64,000 nucleotides of DNA from assembly GCF_018598225.1 (NCBI RefSeq), contig NZ_JAHESF010000006.1, forward strand, positions 202,635 through 266,634. The letters run 5' to 3'. Within the stretch, counting starts at the first letter, position 1, and every line of letters starts with the position of its first letter. Origin of the DNA: Chryseosolibacter histidinae (GTDB lineage Bacteria; Bacteroidota; Bacteroidia; Cytophagales; Cyclobacteriaceae). Positions 61,541 through 64,000 of the stretch are shown piece after piece. Position numbers and translations under genes: made by a program. Under the pieces are notes generated by a model, which was not told the DNA's origin, made no database searches, and saw only the letters and a list, made by a program, of their open reading frames with translations.

Positions 61541-62467
61541 ATGAATGACTTGTATATTATCATCACTGCATCATTAGTAGCCACTACGTGTGCGCTGCTG
61601 GGGTGCTTTCTTATCTTGCGGAAGATGGCGATGGTGGGAGATGCTATTTCGCACGCGGTGCTGCCAGGTATTGTGATCGCCTTCCTGGTTTCCGGCTCGC
61701 GCGATTCTGTCACCATGCTGCTGGGGGCCGGGCTCATTGGGGTGCTCACCACTTTTCTCATCGAGTTCTTCCACAAAAAGGCCAGGCTCCAGACCGACGC
61801 CTCTATCGGCGTTACGTTCACGTGGCTTTTTGCTGTGGGCGTGGTATTGATCTCGTTGTTCGCCGGCAAAGTAGACCTCGACCAGGATTGTGTGCTCTAC
61901 GGAGAGATCGCCTATGTACCGCTCGACGTGATCATAACCGACGCGGGAAGCAACATCGGCCCCCGTGCCATTTACATTATGGGCACCATCTTCATTGTGA
62001 TCGTTGCCTTCATCGTGCTTTTTTTCAAGGAGCTGTTCCTCACCACCTTCGATCCGGCGTATGCCAGTGCCATCGGTATCTCCACGGCGCTCTGGCACTA
62101 CCTGCTGATGGGAGCGGTATCGGCTACCACGGTGGCCTCCTTCGAATCGGTGGGCGCTATCCTTGTGGTGGCGCTGCTGATCGCTCCGGCCGCAACGGCG
62201 TACCTGATCACCGATAACTTTAAATGGATGCTGATCATCGCCTCGATCGTGGGAATACTCGCGTCAGTAACTGGCTACTACCTGGCGGTGTGGGTAGATG
62301 GTTCCATCGCCGGCGCCATCGCTGCGTTGTCGGGGGTGCTCTTTATCCTCGCGCTGATGTTCTCCCCTACGCACGGACTGCTCTTCAAAAAGCTGAAAGC
62401 ATCTCACTCAACCGCAGAGAATTCCATCACGCAGCCGTTTTCCGTGGATCCCGCAGATTCACGCTGA
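61541..62467 (+). CDS. Metal ABC permease (second subunit)
   Basis: A 308-aa ZnuB/MntC-type permease with eight helices (IITASLVATTCALLGCFLIL, MAMVGDAISHAVLPGI, LLIAPAATAYLITDNFKW). Forms a heterodimer with the fused permease and pairs with the ATPase and the lipoprotein. Last gene of the six-gene operon. Its final residues (SVDPADSR) and stop codon come from a CGCAGATT repeat, so the natural C-terminus is probably altered. Gap to the preceding permease is 121 bp, so translation is not coupled. Confidence 0.92.
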   Translation: MNDLYIIITASLVATTCALLGCFLILRKMAMVGDAISHAVLPGIVIAFLVSGSRDSVTMLLGAGLIGVLTTFLIEFFHKKARLQTDASIGVTFTWLFAVGVVLISLFAGKVDLDQDCVLYGEIAYVPLDVIITDAGSNIGPRAIYIMGTIFIVIVAFIVLFFKELFLTTFDPAYASAIGISTALWHYLLMGAVSATTVASFESVGAILVVALLIAPAATAYLITDNFKWMLIIASIVGILASVTGYYLAVWVDGSIAGAIAALSGVLFILALMFSPTHGLLFKKLKASHSTAENSITQPFSVDPADSR

Positions 62468-62470
62468 TAA
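62446..62470. repeat. CGCAGATT repeat fragment forming the permease stop
   Basis: GGATCCCGCAGATTCACGCTGA: left arm of the CGCAGATT/CTGCGGGA family; codes for DPADSR then TGA of the permease. Confidence 0.75.
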
Positions 62471-62569
62471 CCCTTTCTGGTTGGGGCCGTACGCTGTAAA
62501 TGTGTAAGCTGACGTTTGAAAACGCACTGGCGGAAGAGATCAACAAAGACTAAAGACCACGCACCGGTC

Positions 62570-62830
62570 TCAGCCTTGCCATTCCTGTGCCGGAATCTCC
62601 TGCATACCGAGAACACCCAGGTTGGAGAAGTTCTTATAGCAGGTAGCACATTCGAGGTGCTGATAGCTCTTTATCGACCAGATGGTGCTGCCGCAATTCG
62701 GGCAACGCAGGTCGTGGCCCCGGGTATAATGAGCATCGTAGAAACCGTATGCATTCTTTTTCAATGGGAACTTAACCCTATTTTCAATCAACGGAATATC
62801 AAAAATAAGATCTTTAAACTGTCGTAACAT
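62570..62830 (-). CDS. Small zinc-ribbon protein
   Basis: An 86-aa protein with two CxxC pairs (RCPNCGS, ECATCYK) spaced as in a zinc ribbon, and no signal peptide. The first half has a basic and aromatic segment (NRVKFPLKKNAYGFYDAHY). I do not recognise a family. It lies alone between convergent neighbours. Clean start ATG 62830. Confidence 0.75.
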   Translation of the reverse strand: MLRQFKDLIFDIPLIENRVKFPLKKNAYGFYDAHYTRGHDLRCPNCGSTIWSIKSYQHLECATCYKNFSNLGVLGMQEIPAQEWQG

Positions 62831-62918
62831 TTCTTACTGGGATTTAACCAACTTCGGCCCATTGTATAAAATTCTTATGCCCGGTTTAGTTGTGGAGTCT
62901 GTCCGGCCCTTGCGATCC

Positions 62919-62948
62919 TTGATTTTTGCTGTTGATGATATACCTTTG
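62919..62948 (+). promoter_or_regulatory. Promoter upstream of mnmE
   Basis: -33 box TTG (62919-62921), 19-nt spacer, exact -7 box TACCTTTG (62941-62948). Confidence 0.6.
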
Positions 62949-62952
62949 CTTC

Positions 62953-63066
62953 ATGGATAATCTTAAGCACCACAGGCAAGACGGTATCCTCCCCTGCTGC
63001 GGAACCAATACATTGATGCTGGCGTTTGTTGAAAAGTTGCAACAAGACAATTTTTCCCGACGATGA
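62953..63066 (+). CDS. Leader ORF overlapping mnmE
   Basis: A 37-codon ORF ([17 protein letters not shown], then a helical segment [17 protein letters not shown]) just after the -7 box, whose TGA overlaps the mnmE ATG (ATGA, 63063-63066). It is too short for confident gene status. Starting at or near the transcription start suggests near-leaderless translation and coupling to mnmE. Confidence 0.45.
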   Translation: MDNLKHHRQDGILPCCGTNTLMLAFVEKLQQDNFSRR

Positions 63067-64000
63067 ACGACACGATAGTTGCGCTGGCAACCGCCCAAGG
63101 AATCTCCGCCATTGCCGTGATCAGGTTATCCGGGAAAGACTCGATCGGCTTAGTACAAAAGGTATTCTCCGGCAAAAAACTGGAAGACCAGGCTTCACAC
63201 ACCCTTCACTTCGGCATGCTGCGCGATGGCGACAAGGTCATTGACGAGGTGCTCATATCACTTTTTAAGGAGCCGAACTCCTTTACCAAAGAAAACAGTG
63301 TGGAGATCTCGTGCCACGGCTCACCGGTGATCGTGAAGGAGATCATTAAGGTATTGTTAAAAAATGGCGCACGACTGGCCGAGCCCGGCGAGTTCACCAA
63401 ACGCGCTTTTCTTAACGGGCGTTTTGACCTGGCCCAGGCAGAAGCAGTTGCAGACCTTATCAACGCTGAAACTGACAACGCCCGGCAGGCCGCCCTCAAC
63501 CAAATGCGTGGCGGTTTTTCCAAAGAGATCGACCGCCTTCGTGAAGAGCTCATCCATTTTGCCTCGCTCATCGAGCTGGAGCTTGACTTCGGTGAAGAAG
63601 ACGTGGAGTTCGCCAAACGCGACGACCTGAAAGCGCTCATCCTGAAGATCCAGTCGTACCTGCATTTGCTCATCGAGTCGTTCGACCAGGGCAACGTGAT
63701 CAAAAACGGTATTCCCACGGTGATTGCAGGCAAACCCAATGCGGGCAAGTCGACACTGCTGAACACGTTGCTGAATGAGGAACGTGCCATCGTCTCTGAT
63801 ATTCCCGGCACCACACGCGATACCATCGAAGACGAGATGGTGCTGGGCGGCATCAACTTCCGGTTCATCGACACCGCCGGGCTCCGTGAGACCCAGGATG
63901 TGATCGAAGCCATTGGCGTGGAGCGCACCCGTGAGCAGATGCGAAAGGCGTCGCTCATCATTTATCTTTTCGACCTGGCCACGGCATCGCTGACCGAGAT
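63063..64000 (+). CDS. mnmE: tRNA uridine-5-carboxymethylaminomethyl GTPase MnmE (3' partial)
   Basis: N-terminal 312 residues of MnmE (TrmE), which with MnmG makes cmnm5U34 in tRNAs. N-terminal tetrahydrofolate-binding domain [34 protein letters not shown]; helical domain; G domain with P-loop [14 protein letters not shown]2 TTRDTIED, G3 [10 protein letters not shown]. The frame is open to the last base, so the gene continues beyond the window (full length about 455 aa). Start ATG 63063 overlaps a leader ORF stop by 4 nt. A promoter lies at 62919-62948. Confidence 0.96.
   Translation, partial: MNDTIVALATAQGISAIAVIRLSGKDSIGLVQKVFSGKKLEDQASHTLHFGMLRDGDKVIDEVLISLFKEPNSFTKENSVEISCHGSPVIVKEIIKVLLKNGARLAEPGEFTKRAFLNGRFDLAQAEAVADLINAETDNARQAALNQMRGGFSKEIDRLREELIHFASLIELELDFGEEDVEFAKRDDLKALILKIQSYLHLLIESFDQGNVIKNGIPTVIAGKPNAGKSTLLNTLLNEERAIVSDIPGTTRDTIEDEMVLGGINFRFIDTAGLRETQDVIEAIGVERTREQMRKASLIIYLFDLATASLTE

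Noticed and set aside
62875..63098. Two minus-strand ORFs of about 70 codons opposite the mnmE leader
   Set aside because: They overlap the mnmE promoter and leader and show no protein-like features.

Overview
The window comes from a member of the Bacteroidota, most likely a Cytophagales-type organism. The evidence is a T9SS C-terminal sorting domain protein, YfiR/DUF4154, DUF5777 and YceI families, a SusC-like TonB receptor with a carboxypeptidase-regulatory N-domain, promoters of the TAnnTTTG (-7) / TTTG (-33) type, almost no Shine-Dalgarno sites, and about 50% GC. Both window ends cut genes: an MFS transporter on the left and mnmE on the right. I found no rRNA, tRNA, CRISPR array, prophage or intact insertion sequence.

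Layout. 1-9.9 kb: sugar-type MFS transporter, secreted esterase, lipoprotein, MsrA, a YfiR plus HAMP-GAF-PAS membrane sensor pair, a class II amidotransferase and LhgO. 10-18 kb: outer-membrane protein, MoeB-rhodanese fusion, a minus-strand Na+ symporter-OsmC-MetZ operon, and a minus-strand operon of a c-type cytochrome-like lipoprotein, two tandem YceI proteins and a DUF5777 barrel. Two copies of a covarying hairpin element lie upstream of that operon. 18-23.6 kb: a very large Npt-type transporter/HEAT/cyclic-nucleotide-binding fusion, Skp, an acidic protein and a gamma-carbonic anhydrase. 23.7-31.7 kb: miaB, sigma-54 activator, lptE, TPR-like gene, secG, then groES-groEL. 31.7-38.2 kb: an AT-richer Panacea-domain gene with a 55-residue partner ORF, two peptide transporters (OPT and POT) and pckA. 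38-48.8 kb: M15 peptidase, OmpA protein, parC-parE, fatty acid hydroxylase, small lipoprotein, 3-hydroxyacyl-CoA dehydrogenase. 48.9-54 kb: T9SS substrate, MscL, DUF3108 protein, dapD. 54-62.5 kb: glycosyltransferase, then a six-gene metal acquisition operon (DtxR regulator, solute-binding lipoprotein, TonB receptor, ATPase, permease-DtxR fusion, second permease) preceded by a perfect 16-bp palindrome. 62.5-64 kb: zinc-ribbon protein and mnmE with a short overlapping leader ORF.

The main surprises are below gene scale. At least eight families of short dispersed repeats fill the intergenic spaces. The commonest is a GTACGA-rich palindromic element; one copy lies in frame inside the signal-peptide region of the metal-binding lipoprotein, and another repeat family supplies the stop codon of a permease. 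A 16-bp palindrome is nested within other repeats three times. parC carries an 11-A homopolymer after which the frame is lost; restoring one base gives a well-behaved 96-residue C-terminus instead of a Lys/Ser-rich one. A frameshifted antitoxin remnant is sandwiched between repeats near 51.6 kb.

All function calls rest on motif recognition by eye. No database search was run.
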